NCBI GenBank assembly: GCA_017454485.1 | Contig: JAFTCX010000049.1 | Location: 1-41,805, forward strand | Source: Clostridia bacterium | GTDB taxonomy: Bacteria > Bacillota > Clostridia > Oscillospirales > Acutalibacteraceae | Direction: 5' to 3' | DNA: 41,805 nucleotides | In this document: piece after piece, positions 5,380 through 14,086 of the stretch | Numbering within the stretch: the first letter of the stretch is position 1 | Layout of the letters: each line of letters begins with the position of its first letter | Made by a program: the position numbers and the translations under genes | Notes under the pieces: model-generated | What the model saw: only the letters and a program-made list of their open reading frames with translations | The model's database searches: none | What the model was told of the DNA's origin: nothing

Positions 5380-7296
5380 ATGAAAACAAAAAAAACCAAC
5401 CGCATCCGCAAGGTCTTCGCACTTCTGATGGTGATGCTCCTTGCCCTTCCGTCAGCCGCCCTGTGTTCCTTTGCGGCAGACGGCTACACCGCAACCTTTG
5501 CTGTCACCGGCGGCGAAGCGACAGTCAACATTTATTACACACAAGACTTAACCGCACCGGACGAAACAAACGTCACCTCAGCTGTGGCAAGAAACAGCGA
5601 CACCGGTGAAATTGACGTTTCGGGCGACGGGCAAATCAACTTTGTTGTTGTTCCGGCCGACGGCTATACTGCCACGGTGACAGCGACCGGCAACTACAAG
5701 AACCTGAAGGTCGTTTCCGACAACGCCTATCGCCTCACAAAAGTCACAGGCGATGTTGAAGTTACGATCAGTGTTGCAGCAGCTTCCGAAACCGACACAT
5801 CCGATCCGGTCATCACCTTCACCGACAGCGCGGCAACGCTCACGAGCGGCAGCGCCACCGGCATTTCCATCAACGGCACGGCTGTGAAAATCAACAACAG
5901 CGGCACCTACACCTTCACCGGCTCCTGCTCCAACGGCTCCATCGTGGTCAAAAAAGGCGTCACCGATGTTACGTTGATTCTGAACGGTCTGACCCTCACC
6001 GCTTCGGCGACTGCACCCATCACTTGCAATAAAGGCAGCGGCGTAACAATTTTTGCAGCGGCAGGCACAGTCAACAACCTCGCCGACGACAAATACAACA
6101 ATGACGACTATTACACCGACGAGACGCTTTATCCCGACATTGAAAACGCGGTCATCAAATGCAAGGACGGCTCCAATGTGGTCATTGACGGCACAGGCAC
6201 AATCAATATCAGTGCCTATGGCAAAAACGGCGTCAAGGGCGGCGCGGATCTCTATGAGGAGGATGCAGACGGCAACTACACCGACGTGCTGCTTTCCACC
6301 GCGTCATTGACCATCCAAAATGTGACGCTCAACGTCAGTATCCTGCACAGCTACAAAGATCCCGATGATACGAGCTCCTATGACGGAGACGCCATCAAAT
6401 CAGAGAAGCTGCTCAACATTCTCTCCGGCAACATCACGGTATCTGCAAATGACGACGGCGTCAAATGCGACTACACGCTGAACATCGGCGCAAACGGCAC
6501 GGCAGGCCCGACCATCAAAGTCACAAAAGCAACCGAAGGCATCGAAGGCTCCGTGGTCAACGTCTACAGCGGCAACGTCTATGTGACAGCGACCGACGAC
6601 GGCATCAACGCCGCCAACGGCGACATCGCCGAACGCAGCGCCGACTTCCAATATAACCAGTACGGCGGTTACGTCTATATCAACGTGACGAACGGCGATG
6701 GGCTGGATTCCAACGGCAGCGCAACCTTTGCAGGCGGCGTGGCAGAGATCTACACGCCCTCGCAGGGCGACGGCGACCCGATTGACACGGAATACGGCAC
6801 CGTCTTCAGCGGCGGCACAGTGCTCGGCGTCGGCAACAGCATGATGCAGCAATCCTACAGCGGCACCTATGTCACCTTCGGCAGCGCCTCCGGCGGCATG
6901 GACGGCGGCTTCGGCGGCAGATATGCGCCCGGCATGAGCGGCACCTCCGGCAGCAGCATTGTGAGCGCCGGCAGCACAATCTCCATCAAGGACAGCAGCG
7001 GCAACGTGATCTATACCGCGCAAAGCACAGCGCCGCGCGCAGCGAGCTATGTGGTCTTCGCCTCCCCGTCTATCAGCAGCAGCGGCTCTTACACCCTTGC
7101 TGCGGGCTCGTCCTCATCCAGCGGCTCGTCAACAACCGGCACCGGCAGTCAAGGCAGCCAAGGCGGCGGAAGCTGGGGCGGCAACAGCAACAGCACAAAC
7201 AGCAGCAGCAGCTACGGCTCCTCCTTCAGCTTCTTTTCCGATTTCATTCAGAAAATCATCGATTTCTTCGTGAATTTGTTCTCCTTCCAGTTCTGA
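5380..7296 (+). CDS. Secreted carbohydrate-binding beta-helix protein (Cthe_2159-like)
   Basis: A 638-residue protein. Residues 1-33 are a signal peptide ending in SFAA. About 35-145 form a beta-rich module. About 150-500 are a right-handed beta-helix-like region with the phrases NGLTLTA, DGTGTINIS, GDAIKSEK, ANDDGVKCD and ATDDGINAANG. These match the Cthe_2159 family (formerly DUF4353), whose founding member binds acidic polysaccharide. The C-terminus is Gly/Ser-rich and ends in a short aromatic amphipathic segment. A role in adhesion or binding of plant or host glycans outside the cell is inferred. AAAGGAGG stands 8 nt before the ATG. It is likely controlled by the TTTCAG array upstream. 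Confidence 0.82.
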   Translation: MKTKKTNRIRKVFALLMVMLLALPSAALCSFAADGYTATFAVTGGEATVNIYYTQDLTAPDETNVTSAVARNSDTGEIDVSGDGQINFVVVPADGYTATVTATGNYKNLKVVSDNAYRLTKVTGDVEVTISVAAASETDTSDPVITFTDSAATLTSGSATGISINGTAVKINNSGTYTFTGSCSNGSIVVKKGVTDVTLILNGLTLTASATAPITCNKGSGVTIFAAAGTVNNLADDKYNNDDYYTDETLYPDIENAVIKCKDGSNVVIDGTGTINISAYGKNGVKGGADLYEEDADGNYTDVLLSTASLTIQNVTLNVSILHSYKDPDDTSSYDGDAIKSEKLLNILSGNITVSANDDGVKCDYTLNIGANGTAGPTIKVTKATEGIEGSVVNVYSGNVYVTATDDGINAANGDIAERSADFQYNQYGGYVYINVTNGDGLDSNGSATFAGGVAEIYTPSQGDGDPIDTEYGTVFSGGTVLGVGNSMMQQSYSGTYVTFGSASGGMDGGFGGRYAPGMSGTSGSSIVSAGSTISIKDSSGNVIYTAQSTAPRAASYVVFASPSISSSGSYTLAAGSSSSSGSSTTGTGSQGSQGGGSWGGNSNSTNSSSSYGSSFSFFSDFIQKIIDFFVNLFSFQF

Positions 7297-7330
7297 TCAT
7301 AACAACTCCTCTTTTCTCCTCTCTTTTTCC

Positions 7331-7364
7331 AAAGCGGGCATCGGCTGCGGTCGGTGCCCGCTTT
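7331..7364 (+). terminator. Terminator of the Cthe_2159-like gene
   Basis: A 13-bp stem with one G-U pair (7331-7343 with 7352-7364), 35 nt after the stop codon. The T-run is short. Confidence 0.7.
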
Positions 7365-7389
7365 CCTTGCATTGAATTGGTCAAAGCGC

Positions 7390-7419
7390 TTGCATTTTTA
7401 CGGCGGATTATAGTATAAT
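7390..7419 (+). promoter_or_regulatory. Promoter of ccdA-tlpA
   Basis: TTGCAT (7390-7395), 18-nt spacer, TATAAT (7414-7419), 30 nt before the ccdA start. Confidence 0.65.
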
Positions 7420-7449
7420 AAATGAAACGAAGCAAAAGGAGGGTGTGCG

Positions 7450-8103
7450 ATGCAATATCTGATCACGGCGCTGGAAGGCGTCAGCTCTTTCATTTCCCCC
7501 TGTATGCTGCCGCTGCTGCCGGTGTACCTGTCCTACTTTGCCGGCGAAAAGAAGCAAAAGGGAACCACGTTTTTGCGCGCGCTGTTTTTTGTGTTCGGCT
7601 TTTCGGCGGTGTTCAGCCTGCTCGGTCTGTTCGCCGGATCGCTCGGCGCGCTGCTTGCGAAATACCAATCCGCAGTCAACATCATCAGCGGCCTTGCTGT
7701 GATCCTGTTCGGCCTGTCCTATCTCGAGGTGATCCGTCTGCCGTTTTTCAAAGGACAAAGCAAGGGGAAAAAGGTCGGCTCGGTTGCGGGCGCGTTTTTG
7801 TTCGGCATGATCTATTCCGTCAGCCTGACCCCGTGCGTCGGCGCGTTTCTCGGTTCGGCGCTCATGCTTGCCGCAAACAGCGGCACCGCCGCGCAGGGCG
7901 TGAGCTTGCTTTTGACCTATGCGGCAGGTCTTGGCATTCCGTTTTTGCTTTGCGCCGTTCTGCTCGATAAATTTAAATCCGCGTTTTCAAAAATCAAACA
8001 GCATTACAAAGTCATCAACCGCGTGTGCGGCGGCTTTCTCATCGCTGTCGGCATCTGCATGTGCTTCGGCTGGATGAACGCGCTGATGGCAATCTTTTCG
8101 TGA
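7450..8103 (+). CDS. ccdA: CcdA-type thiol-disulfide membrane transporter
   Basis: A 217-residue integral membrane protein of the CcdA/DsbD-beta family with six predicted membrane segments. It carries electrons from cytosolic thioredoxin across the membrane to extracytoplasmic thiol proteins. The two family cysteines are visible in SPCMLP (Cys18) and in LTPCVGA, each followed by Pro or Gly in a membrane segment. GGAGGG stands 6 nt before the ATG. It lies 10 nt upstream of tlpA, its natural electron acceptor. No cytochrome c maturation genes are nearby, so the pair may serve general disulfide reduction outside the membrane. Confidence 0.9.
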   Translation: MQYLITALEGVSSFISPCMLPLLPVYLSYFAGEKKQKGTTFLRALFFVFGFSAVFSLLGLFAGSLGALLAKYQSAVNIISGLAVILFGLSYLEVIRLPFFKGQSKGKKVGSVAGAFLFGMIYSVSLTPCVGAFLGSALMLAANSGTAAQGVSLLLTYAAGLGIPFLLCAVLLDKFKSAFSKIKQHYKVINRVCGGFLIAVGICMCFGWMNALMAIFS

Positions 8104-8113
8104 GGTGGTTCTG

Positions 8114-8665
8114 ATGCAAAAAAAGCTTCGACTTCTGATTCTCGTTCTGGTCTTCGTCCTTGTGCTTGGCGGCGCTTATGCCGCGTATCACAAACTGCGC
8201 ACTGATGTGGAGGTTCCGGCTCCGCCGGCAGCCGCAGAGCGGTCGGATGCGTTCATTGATTTTACCGTTTACACCGCCGAAGGCGAACAGGTCAAGCTTT
8301 CCTCGCTGCCGGGAAAACCGACCCTCGTCAACTTTTGGGCAACGTGGTGCCCGTACTGCCTGCAGGAGTTCCCCGAAATGCAGAGCGCTTTTGACGCTTA
8401 CGGCGACAAAGTCAACTTTGCAATGGTTGACGCGACCGACAGCAAACGCGAAACCGTTGAAAAAGCGAAAAGCTTTTTAGAGGAAAACGGCTACACCTTC
8501 CCCGGCTATTATGATCTGGACACCGATGCGCTGAACGCCTACGGCGTATACAATCTCCCGACGACGATCCTTCTGGATGCAAAGGGCACCATCGTCTTTC
8601 GGCATGCGGGCGCGTTGACGTATGAGATTCTTGAGCAGCAGATTTTAAAGCTGCTGAATTCGTAA
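8114..8665 (+). CDS. TlpA/ResA-like membrane-tethered thioredoxin
   Basis: A 183-residue protein. One N-terminal membrane anchor (about 5-25) is followed by a thioredoxin fold on the outer face. The active site is WCPYC (Cys79, Cys82) and the cis-Pro loop is LPTT. It reduces disulfides in extracytoplasmic proteins with electrons from CcdA. The ATG at 8114 was preferred over the GTG at 8105 because GAGGTGG then sits at a normal distance. The last 254 nt overlap, antisense, the read-through tail of the LRR gene on minus. Confidence 0.9.
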   Translation: MQKKLRLLILVLVFVLVLGGAYAAYHKLRTDVEVPAPPAAAERSDAFIDFTVYTAEGEQVKLSSLPGKPTLVNFWATWCPYCLQEFPEMQSAFDAYGDKVNFAMVDATDSKRETVEKAKSFLEENGYTFPGYYDLDTDALNAYGVYNLPTTILLDAKGTIVFRHAGALTYEILEQQILKLLNS

Positions 8666-9842
8666 CCTTTGAGCCGCTGCAAATGCAGCGGCTCCTGTTT
8701 TTGTTCATCTGTGGGCACCTCACGAAAAAAAACAAAACAAAAAGCGGACAGGAAACCCTGTCCGCAAAGATGCGTTCTGATTTCGCGGTTGCCGTTGTGG
8801 CGGCAGCATTGCCGAAACCGCTGAACAGACCGGCGATCGTGGAAAAAATGCTGCTCAGAGAAGCGCCTGCGTTCGCGGTGTTCGTGTTGGTGTTTGTGTT
8901 TGTGTTTGTATTGGTGTTTGTGTTCGTATTGGTATCCGTGGTTGTGCCGGCAGTCTGGCCGCCGCTCAAGGAAGCGAGTGCCTGCTTCACGAACGCCATA
9001 AAGCTGTTGAGGATGCTGCTGAGCATACCGAGCGGGTTGCTGCCGGTCTGCGCGGGATCCGTAGTTGTACCTGTACCTGTGCCCGTACCCGTGCCTGTGC
9101 CGTTACCGTTCGCGGCGCCGGCAAGGAGTTGAGAGAACAGACCCTTGAACATTTCAAGCAGCGGCTGAATGTAGGTGGAAAGCGAACCGAGGATCTTGTC
9201 GATGTCCACATTGGTGGCGTTGCCGGAAGCCGGTGTGTCGGAAACAGCCTGCGTGCCGGAGTTTAACGCTTCAAAGGTTCTGCCGAATTTCTTGGCATAA
9301 GCGTCCGCCGTGGAGCCTGTGTAGCCGTAAATCTTCGTGCCCTGGGGAATCGTGTTGCCGGAATCGCCGATCTGGCAGGATGTGTTGAGCACAGAGACTT
9401 CCTTCAGCGCGGTGCAGCCCTTGAACGCGTCAACGCCGATCTCCTTCAAAGTTGACGGAAGCGAAACCATAGTCAGGCGCGTGCAGTTTTCAAACGCGTT
9501 GTTTTCGATTTTGACCACCGAGTTCGGAATGGTCACGTTGAGCAGGTTGCTGCAGCCGGCAAACGCGTAGCTGCCGATGCTTGTTACGCCGCCGCTGATT
9601 CTGACCTCACGGATGGAAAGCGCGTTCGAGTTCCAGGGAACAGCAGCCGCACTCGTCCATTTGTCTGCAGCGGGCATCGCGCCGGAGCCTGCGATCGTCA
9701 TCACGCCGTCAGAATCCAAAGACCAGGTGATGCTCTCCACAGAGCCGGAAGCGGCAACTGCAGCAAACGCCATCGGGAGCGTTGTGAACAGAAGAAGCGC
9801 CGAAAGAAGAATTGCCAGTGTTCGTTTCCATGTGTTTTTCAT
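8412..9842 (-). CDS. BspA-type leucine-rich-repeat surface protein with lost stop codon
   Basis: Signal peptide at residues 1-28, then a Ser/Trp-rich module. BspA/LRR_5 repeats follow at about 60-150 (IGSYAFAGCSNL, IENNAFENCTRL, IGVDAFKGCTAL). The C-terminal half is low complexity with tandem Gly-Thr and Thr-Asn dipeptides. BspA-like proteins bind matrix or host proteins. The frame stays open for 476 codons: it passes the terminator at 8744-8765 and runs 254 nt antisense into tlpA. The natural end is probably near residue 350, where AAA TCA could be an AAA TAA or AAA TGA changed by one base, about 12 nt before the terminator stem. Residues after about 355 look like non-coding translation. GGAGG is 8 nt before the ATG. 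Confidence 0.7.
   Translation of the reverse strand: MKNTWKRTLAILLSALLLFTTLPMAFAAVAASGSVESITWSLDSDGVMTIAGSGAMPAADKWTSAAAVPWNSNALSIREVRISGGVTSIGSYAFAGCSNLLNVTIPNSVVKIENNAFENCTRLTMVSLPSTLKEIGVDAFKGCTALKEVSVLNTSCQIGDSGNTIPQGTKIYGYTGSTADAYAKKFGRTFEALNSGTQAVSDTPASGNATNVDIDKILGSLSTYIQPLLEMFKGLFSQLLAGAANGNGTGTGTGTGTGTTTDPAQTGSNPLGMLSSILNSFMAFVKQALASLSGGQTAGTTTDTNTNTNTNTNTNTNTNTNTANAGASLSSIFSTIAGLFSGFGNAAATTATAKSERIFADRVSCPLFVLFFFVRCPQMNKNRSRCICSGSKVTNSAALKSAAQESHTSTRPHAERRWCPLHPEGSSSGDCIRRRRSAHRCPDHNSRGRCSRFPLKSFSLFQRFRVCCRSRQPLQS
8671..8703 (+). terminator. Terminator of ccdA-tlpA
   Basis: A 10-bp perfect stem (8671-8680 with 8685-8694), AAAT loop, then a T-rich tail, 5 nt after the tlpA stop. Confidence 0.9.
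8725..8765 (-). terminator. Terminator of the LRR protein gene
   Basis: On minus, a 9-bp perfect stem (8757-8765 with 8744-8752) is followed by a long T-rich tract over 8725-8743. It is a textbook terminator, yet the LRR reading frame runs through it without a stop codon. Confidence 0.88.
8878..8935 (-). repeat. Thr-Asn coding hexanucleotide tandem repeat
   Basis: About ten degenerate hexamer units encode (TN)n in the LRR protein. Synonymous differences between units show they are not freshly expanded. A length-variable linker is likely. Confidence 0.75.
9064..9105 (-). repeat. Gly-Thr coding hexanucleotide tandem repeat
   Basis: About seven degenerate hexamers encode (GT)n in the same LRR protein, a second linker repeat separated from the first by about 130 nt. 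Confidence 0.7.
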
Positions 9843-9872
9843 TGCATGGACCTCCTTTATATAGTTTTCTAT

Positions 9873-9900
9873 ATTATAATCCTTTTTTGTGAAATGTCAA
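9873..9900 (-). promoter_or_regulatory. Promoter of the LRR protein gene
   Basis: On minus: TTGACA (9895-9900), 16-nt spacer, TATAAT (9873-9878). Its -35 box is 19 nt from the -35 box of the divergent thrE promoter. Confidence 0.82.
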
Positions 9901-9919
9901 TGCCGGCGCCGCACTTTGC

Positions 9920-9948
9920 TTGACTTTCCTTTGCGAAAGGCTTATAAT
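9920..9948 (+). promoter_or_regulatory. Promoter of the ThrE pair
   Basis: TTGACT (9920-9925), 17-nt spacer, TATAAT (9943-9948), 30 nt before the first gene. Confidence 0.85.
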
Positions 9949-9978
9949 GCAGACAGCAAACCAAAAGGAAGCGATGCT

Positions 9979-10743
9979 ATGGCCGAAAACAAGGCAAACA
10001 CCCATCAGATTCTGTCTGTCGCAATGGACATCGGCAAAAGCATGATCCGCTGCGGCGCGGAGATCAACCGGGTGGAAGAAACCGTCACACGCATCTGCAG
10101 CGCCTATGGCGCGGAAAGCATCGAGGTGTTTTCCATCGTCTCCATGATCGTGGCCACCGTTTCGCGTGCAGACGGTTCCACCGACACGCAGACCCGCCGC
10201 ATCTACAGCTACAGCACCGATTTTGAAAAGCTGGACAAGCTCAACGCCCTCTCGCGGCGCATCTGCCGTGAAACGCCCGCAGTCGCCGAGGTGCAGCGCG
10301 CACTCGATGAAATTGAACGCGACACGCGGCATCTGCTCTGGTATGTCGGCGTGGGACATGCGCTCGTTGGCTTTTCGTTTGCGCTGTTTTTCGGCGGAAC
10401 ATGGAAAGATGCCGCCTCCTCCGCTGTGATTGCGCTTGTGCTCTGGCTGCTGACGTCGTTTGTGAAGGTGCAGGGATTAAGCAAGCTGTTCTTCACCGCG
10501 CTCTCCTCCGCCGCGCTGGGCTTTCTTGCGCTGTTTGCCGAAAAGCTCGGCTTTGCAGACAACGCCTCCATGGTCATGATCGGCGACATCATGCTGCTCA
10601 TTCCGGGGCTTTTGCTCATCAACTCGGTGCGTGAAATGCTTTGCGGCGATTTGATGAGCGGCCTGCTGCGGCTGCTGGAATGCATCATTCTCGCGCTGGC
10701 AATCGCCTGCGGCTTCGCCGTTCCGATTCTGCTGTTCAAGTGA
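9979..10743 (+). CDS. Threonine/serine exporter, large subunit (ThrE N-terminal half)
   Basis: A 254-residue ThrE_1 (formerly DUF1212) protein. The N-terminal cytosolic part, about 110 residues, carries the family motif GAEINRVEETV. About five hydrophobic segments follow. The family exports threonine and serine; in many Bacillota the protein is split in two, as here. The ATG at 9979 follows AAGGAAG at about 8 nt. The next gene starts 10 nt after the stop, so the two halves are co-expressed. Confidence 0.88.
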   Translation: MAENKANTHQILSVAMDIGKSMIRCGAEINRVEETVTRICSAYGAESIEVFSIVSMIVATVSRADGSTDTQTRRIYSYSTDFEKLDKLNALSRRICRETPAVAEVQRALDEIERDTRHLLWYVGVGHALVGFSFALFFGGTWKDAASSAVIALVLWLLTSFVKVQGLSKLFFTALSSAALGFLALFAEKLGFADNASMVMIGDIMLLIPGLLLINSVREMLCGDLMSGLLRLLECIILALAIACGFAVPILLFK

Positions 10744-10753
10744 GGTGCCCGTT

Positions 10754-11200
10754 ATGACGATTGCAAAAATGATCACGCTGATCCTCACCGGAACGCTCGG
10801 CACGCTCGCCTTCGCGCTGCTGTTTCGAATGCGCAAGCGGCTGATTCTTTGGGCGGTGCTCTGCGGCTTTTTGACAACGGCGCTGTATGTGCTTTGCGCG
10901 CAGTTTTGGGACCACGCGTTTTTTCAAAATCTCATTCCGGCGCTGTTTGCAACCGCGTTTTCTGAGGTGCTTGCCCGGATGACAAAGGCGCCGACGACCC
11001 CCTATATCGCCTGCGCCATCATTCCGCTCGTGCCCGGCGGCGCACTGTATTACACGATGTATCACTTCATTCTCGGCGAAATGAGCCTGTTCCACGAAAA
11101 GCTGATTGAAACGCTGCGCGTGTCCTCCGGGCTCGCCGTCGGCATCCTTTGCGTCAGCGCCGTGATGCAGATTGTTCGGTTGAAAAAGCCGAAGAAATGA
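10754..11200 (+). CDS. Threonine/serine exporter, small subunit (ThrE_2)
   Basis: A 148-residue protein of the ThrE_2 (DUF3815) family with four hydrophobic segments. The typical Pro-Gly-Gly phrase IIPLVPGGALYYTMY is present. It completes the transporter made with the upstream gene. The ATG at 10754 was taken rather than the GTG at 10745 because GAGGTG then lies at a usable distance. Confidence 0.88.
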   Translation: MTIAKMITLILTGTLGTLAFALLFRMRKRLILWAVLCGFLTTALYVLCAQFWDHAFFQNLIPALFATAFSEVLARMTKAPTTPYIACAIIPLVPGGALYYTMYHFILGEMSLFHEKLIETLRVSSGLAVGILCVSAVMQIVRLKKPKK

Positions 11201-11220
11201 CCCTTTGAAAACACACTAAA

Positions 11221-11250
11221 ACCCCGCGGGCCGAACCTGCGGGGTTTTTG
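11221..11250. terminator. Bidirectional terminator between the ThrE pair and ftsZ
   Basis: A 10-bp stem (11221-11230 with 11236-11245, one G-U), loop CCGAA, T5 on plus and TTTT on minus. It serves both convergent units. Confidence 0.9.
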
Positions 11251-11270
11251 ATGTGAAACAGCTTATGAAC

Positions 11271-12698
11271 TCAGTTGTTGGAGAAAATGTTTCTGCCCTT
11301 GAAGATCGGCAGCTCGTCGCTGTCATCCTCGGCAGCGTCATCAAAAATGGATGCGCTCTTGCTCGGCGTTTCAATCACATCAAAGCTCTGCGCGGGCGCT
11401 GCAGGAGCAGCGGGCGCAGCGGGTGCTGCCGGTGCGGCGGGTTCCATCGGCTGCGCGGCCTGTGCGCCGGGGAAGATATCCTCGGGGCGGGTCGCTGCCT
11501 GACGCGCATTTTCAAACGCGGAGACAAAGGTTCTGCCGAATTCGGTGGAGCGGAAGTTGGAAGCATCGGAGCCCATGCTGGTAAAGATGGACTGCCCTTC
11601 GCTCTTGGGCTTGGTGGAATTGCTGATGAAGGAGCTGCCCTGAGGCTGACGGCGTACAGGGGCGCTCTGCTGCGGTGTGGAGATCGGCTGTTTTGCCGCA
11701 GCGTTTTCAGCGCCGCGCATGGTGTCGGCGTCGTTTTCGTCCAGCGTGCCGAAGCCGGTCGCAATGACGGTGATGAGCATCTCGTCGCCCATGTCCTCGT
11801 CAAAGACGGAACCGAAGATGATGTTGGCGTCGGGATGTGTCGCCTGGGTGATCAGATCGCCCGCCTGCTCAATCATGTCAAGGGACATATCGGAGGAGCA
11901 GGTCACGTTGATGATGACGCCGGAAGCGCCGTCGATCGCGGTTTCCAGCAGCGGGCTGGTAATGGCCTGCTTGGTTGCCTCGTTCGCGCAATCCGCGCCG
12001 CGGCCGCGGCCGATGCCCATGTGCGCACGGCCTGCGTCCTTCATGACGCTCTTGATGTCGGAAAAGTCAAGGTTGATATAGCCGGGCACCTTGATGGTGT
12101 CGGAAATGCTCTTAACGCCCTGCCACAGCACTTCGTTCGCCTTGCCGAACGCGTCTTTCATGGAAAGGGACTTGTCGCCCAACAGCTTCAGACGCTCGTT
12201 CGGAATCACGATCAGCGAGTCCACATGCTTTTGCAGCTCGCGGATGCCGTCTTCGGCCTGCTTCATGCGCTTTCTGCCTTCAAATTTGAACGGCTTAGTC
12301 ACGATGCCGACGGTCAGTGCGCCGAGTTCACGCGCAATTTCCGCAACCACAGGCGCAGCGCCGGTGCCGGTACCGCCGCCCATGCCGGCGGTGATGAATA
12401 CCATATCGGTCGAACGCAGTGCGTCTTCAATCACATCGCGGCTCTCTTCGGCAGCCTTTTTGCCAACAACGGGATCGCCGCCGGCGCCCATACGGCCGGT
12501 GACTTTTTCGCCGATTTGAATTTTATGCGTGGCCTTGGAGTTTTCCAGAATCTGCGCGTCGGTGTTGATTGTGAGGAATTCCACGCCGTAAACGCCGGAT
12601 TCCACCATGCTGTTGACCGCGTTTCCGCCGCCGCCGCCAACGCCGACCACTTTGATCTGGTTGTAAGCAATGTTGTCATTGTCCATAATAAAGCTCAT
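11271..12698 (-). CDS. ftsZ: Cell division GTPase FtsZ
   Basis: A 475-residue tubulin homolog that polymerises into the Z ring. The tubulin signature GGGTGTG is at 107-113 and the T7 synergy loop NLDFSDI at 209-215 (Asp211, Asp214 for GTP hydrolysis). A linker of about 150 residues follows, longer than the roughly 50-60 of B. subtilis, with a [10 protein letters not shown] stretch near 415-435. The conserved C-terminal peptide ends [10 protein letters not shown]. It has its own promoter and AGGAGGA 8 nt before the ATG. It is last in the dcw cluster, and ftsA, its usual partner, is not adjacent. Confidence 0.97.
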   Translation of the reverse strand: MSFIMDNDNIAYNQIKVVGVGGGGGNAVNSMVESGVYGVEFLTINTDAQILENSKATHKIQIGEKVTGRMGAGGDPVVGKKAAEESRDVIEDALRSTDMVFITAGMGGGTGTGAAPVVAEIARELGALTVGIVTKPFKFEGRKRMKQAEDGIRELQKHVDSLIVIPNERLKLLGDKSLSMKDAFGKANEVLWQGVKSISDTIKVPGYINLDFSDIKSVMKDAGRAHMGIGRGRGADCANEATKQAITSPLLETAIDGASGVIINVTCSSDMSLDMIEQAGDLITQATHPDANIIFGSVFDEDMGDEMLITVIATGFGTLDENDADTMRGAENAAAKQPISTPQQSAPVRRQPQGSSFISNSTKPKSEGQSIFTSMGSDASNFRSTEFGRTFVSAFENARQAATRPEDIFPGAQAAQPMEPAAPAAPAAPAAPAAPAQSFDVIETPSKSASIFDDAAEDDSDELPIFKGRNIFSNN

Positions 12699-12755
12699 TA
12701 TACTTCCTCCTGCTACTATGATATCCCAAAGTAATTACATTATGATATTTGGGTT

Positions 12756-12784
12756 ATTATATCATGCATTTCCCAAAAAGACAA
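12756..12784 (-). promoter_or_regulatory. ftsZ promoter
   Basis: On minus: TTGTCT (12779-12784), 17-nt spacer, TATAAT (12756-12761). The 57-nt leader holds an inverted repeat CCCAAA/TTTGGG (12748-12753 with 12725-12730, 17 nt apart) that could be an operator. Confidence 0.75.
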
Positions 12785-12838
12785 TCCTTCCGGCGCATAT
12801 CTTTAAAATTTTTTTACTTTTTTTGCGTGATCGGGTGC

Positions 12839-14086
12839 TCAATCCTTGACCATAGTGCCCTCGCGGAAGAAGATTTTTCCCTCATAGGAAATTTCAAGAT
12901 AGCCGATCGTGTTCTCGCTCACATACTTTTCCAGCGCTTCGGCTGTTGCGCGCAGGCGCACGGCAAGGTTATCCGTTGTGCCGAGATAAAAGTTGACGCG
13001 CCCGTCATAGCGCAGAACGATATGGGAAAGATCGCTGAGATCCAGCACATTCGCTTTTTGCAGCCCGTTGTTTTCAAGCTGCGCAATGATCTCCTTCGCC
13101 GCGTTAAAGCGCTTTTCGTCGTCGCCTGCGGGCTTGTAAACCGCGCCGACCTCCCCTTCCGTTGCGTCAAAGCCGTCCAGCCGATATTGGCCATCCTGCG
13201 GCTTTTTCTTTTTGAGCGAAAGAATTTTCTGCGTCTCGCTCAGGCACAAAAACGCGCTTTTTCCCGAAATGAGATATTTATCCGTGGTATCTGTGACCGC
13301 AAGCTCCAGCACATCGGGGAGCTGATATTTCACATCCACGCTGCCGACATAGGGAAGCAGCGCGCAGATGCGCTTGTTCATTGCGCGGTCGCTCACGCGG
13401 AACATATTCTCGCCGGTCATAACGCCGCTGGCGTTCACGATCTCCTCCTGCGAATACACGCTGTCGCCGGTGACAATAATCTGCGCGATCGGCGCGCCGA
13501 CAACGAGCGCATAGATGAGCGCCGCTGCTCCTGCGACGATGAGAACCGCAATCACGGTCAGCACAGCGGCAACACGGCGCTTTCTGCGTTTGCGCAGCAC
13601 CTCGTCGCGCCGGATATCGTCGCCGGAATCGCCGTTTCGTCTGCGCCGGTTAAACCGTTCCTTGGAACGCTGCGCATGCTTCTGCCGATGAATGTTATCA
13701 CGGCGCTGCCGGTTTTGTTCGTTTTGCTGCAGCATTTTTTCCGCGCGGGAAATCACCAGCGCGGTTTTACGCGGAGACGCCGGCTGCGCTTTGGGCTTTG
13801 CGGTGCGCTTTTGTTTCTTTTTGGGCGCACCCTTTTTCGCAACGACCGGACGGTTTTCCGGCTGTTTTTGGGCGCGCTTTTTTTTCTGCGGCTTTGCCGG
13901 TGCCCCCTGCGCCTTTTCGGAAAGCGACACCGTACTTTGCGCGTCTTTCAGCCGAACGGCGCCGGGCATGGGCGCACCGGTGCTGATCGGCGTCCACATA
14001 TCGGACGTGACGTCCAGCGGAAGATTCGGTTTTTCGCCCCCGTTATTTCCGAACGGGTGGCTGAAGTTGTTGTTGTCTGCCGGCAC
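12839..14086 (-). CDS. ftsQ: Cell division protein FtsQ/DivIB
   Basis: A 415-residue single-pass divisome protein. The N-terminal cytosolic tail, about 170 residues, is extremely Lys/Arg/Ala/Pro-rich. One membrane segment (about 172-196) follows, then a POTRA domain beginning at IIVTGDSVYSQEEI and the beta domain. The start is GTG at 14086 with AAAGGAG 8 nt upstream. The longer frame would run deep into murA. The first 44 nt overlap the end of murA, so translation is likely coupled. The cytosolic tail is far longer than in most FtsQ proteins. Confidence 0.88.
   Translation of the reverse strand: MPADNNNFSHPFGNNGGEKPNLPLDVTSDMWTPISTGAPMPGAVRLKDAQSTVSLSEKAQGAPAKPQKKKRAQKQPENRPVVAKKGAPKKKQKRTAKPKAQPASPRKTALVISRAEKMLQQNEQNRQRRDNIHRQKHAQRSKERFNRRRRNGDSGDDIRRDEVLRKRRKRRVAAVLTVIAVLIVAGAAALIYALVVGAPIAQIIVTGDSVYSQEEIVNASGVMTGENMFRVSDRAMNKRICALLPYVGSVDVKYQLPDVLELAVTDTTDKYLISGKSAFLCLSETQKILSLKKKKPQDGQYRLDGFDATEGEVGAVYKPAGDDEKRFNAAKEIIAQLENNGLQKANVLDLSDLSHIVLRYDGRVNFYLGTTDNLAVRLRATAEALEKYVSENTIGYLEISYEGKIFFREGTMVKD

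Noticed and set aside
11253-12734. 493-codon open frame antisense to ftsZ, and similar long antisense frames over murA, ftsQ, ftsI and ftsW
   Set aside because: They lie opposite unmistakable genes, have no ribosome binding site or promoter, and their composition is that of shadow frames.
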